In this document: piece by piece, positions 63,867 to 64,000 of the stretch
How the letters are laid out: each line of letters opens with the position of its first letter
How positions within the stretch are numbered: the first letter of the stretch is position 1
From: PALSA-612 sp963776375
GTDB taxonomy: Bacteria; Actinomycetota; Thermoleophilia; Gaiellales; Gaiellaceae
Assembly: GCA_963776375.1 (NCBI GenBank)
Contig: CAVZMF010000005.1
Span: 248,001-312,000 of the forward strand
Direction of reading: 5' to 3'
Length of the DNA stretch: 64,000 nucleotides
Position numbers and translations under genes: made by a program
Notes under the pieces: generated by a model
What the model was told of the DNA's origin: nothing
Database searches by the model: none
The model's input: the letters and a program-made list of their open reading frames with translations, nothing else

Positions 63867-64000
63867 CTACTCGCCCCGCCACTCGGGCGTGCGCTTCTCG
63901 AGGAAGGCGGACATCCCCTCCTGCGCGTCGCGCGCCTGCGCGTTGACCGACATGACGCCGCGCATCAGGTCGTACGCGCCGTGCTCGTCGACGTCGACCT
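63867..64000 (-). CDS. Enoyl-CoA hydratase/isomerase, C-terminal fragment
   Basis: The last ~44 codons of a crotonase-family protein; the rest lies beyond the window. The fragment ends DAQEGMSAFLEKRTPEWRGE, the usual crotonase C-terminus (D.xEG..AF.EKR.P.W.G). It would hydrate an enoyl-CoA; the substrate is unknown. Confidence 0.8.
   Translation of the reverse strand, partial: VDVDEHGAYDLMRGVMSVNAQARDAQEGMSAFLEKRTPEWRGE

Overview
The window is very GC-rich, with gene ends that repeatedly overlap (ATGA, GTGA, TTGA), many GTG and TTG starts, an F420-type luciferase-like oxidoreductase, two SARP regulators, one-piece class III cyclase regulators and a transmembrane ECF sigma factor. This points to a soil or sediment actinobacterium, and the gene content would suit the Thermoleophilia (Gaiellales or Solirubrobacterales). 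No rRNA or other phylogenetic marker is present, so the placement is inference.

Layout. 1-8704: end of an alpha/beta hydrolase, an NCS1 permease, an M20 amidohydrolase and a spermidine/putrescine-type ABC transporter. 8701-13586: a polysaccharide-deacetylase-fold amidohydrolase, a CxxC mini-protein with a CobW GTPase, a second solute-binding protein and a GT4 glycosyltransferase; the last three are riddled with single-base indels. 13670-15859: a UDP-GlcNAc 2-epimerase fused to an alpha/alpha-toroid-like domain. 15997-21996 (minus strand): a methyltransferase, then an acyl-CoA operon (CitE-like lyase, MaoC, MmgE/PrpD, two acyl-CoA dehydrogenases). 22131-31906: a divergent operon (MDR reductase, HyuA, HyuB, GntR/FCD regulator, LLM oxidoreductase, racemase-like protein, CoA-transferase III, PuuE). 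31982-34502: a 2TM protein, FmdB, a small ORF and an amidase. 34537-40688: secreted proteins, a SARP-USP regulator, a binding lipoprotein and a propeller-bearing Ser/Thr kinase. 40916-45175: dihydropyrimidinase, cysteine hydrolase, beta-decarboxylating dehydrogenase and a reductase. 45109-53557: AhpD-like protein, GNAT, EamA and MFS transporters, a cyclase-ATPase regulator, a second M20 hydrolase and an ornithine-cyclodeaminase-like enzyme. 53562-57127: a second SARP and a secreted cupin. 57267-59563: TypA and GreA. 59785-64000: membrane adenylate cyclase, transmembrane ECF sigma factor, a membrane-anchored secreted protein and the end of an enoyl-CoA hydratase.

The metabolic theme is uptake and opening of cyclic ureides, amides and carbamoyl compounds (NCS1, ABC, HyuAB, PuuE, dihydropyrimidinase, two M20 hydrolases, amidase, isochorismatase-type hydrolase), with a CoA-dependent branch that probably cleaves a short dicarboxylate. 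A GntR-type palindrome, ATGTCTGACAT, sits in the promoters of both divergent operons and upstream of the ABC transporter promoter, suggesting one regulon.

The most novel signals are non-coding: heptamer direct repeats with an exact 11-bp period (the SARP operator signature) beside both SARP genes; a two-copy structured element with a hairpin that differs in loop but not in stem; and a family of GTGGGGGAAACC palindromes scattered between genes. About forty single-base indels, mostly insertions and clustered at 10.3-13.3 kb, break otherwise intact proteins and most likely reflect sequence quality.
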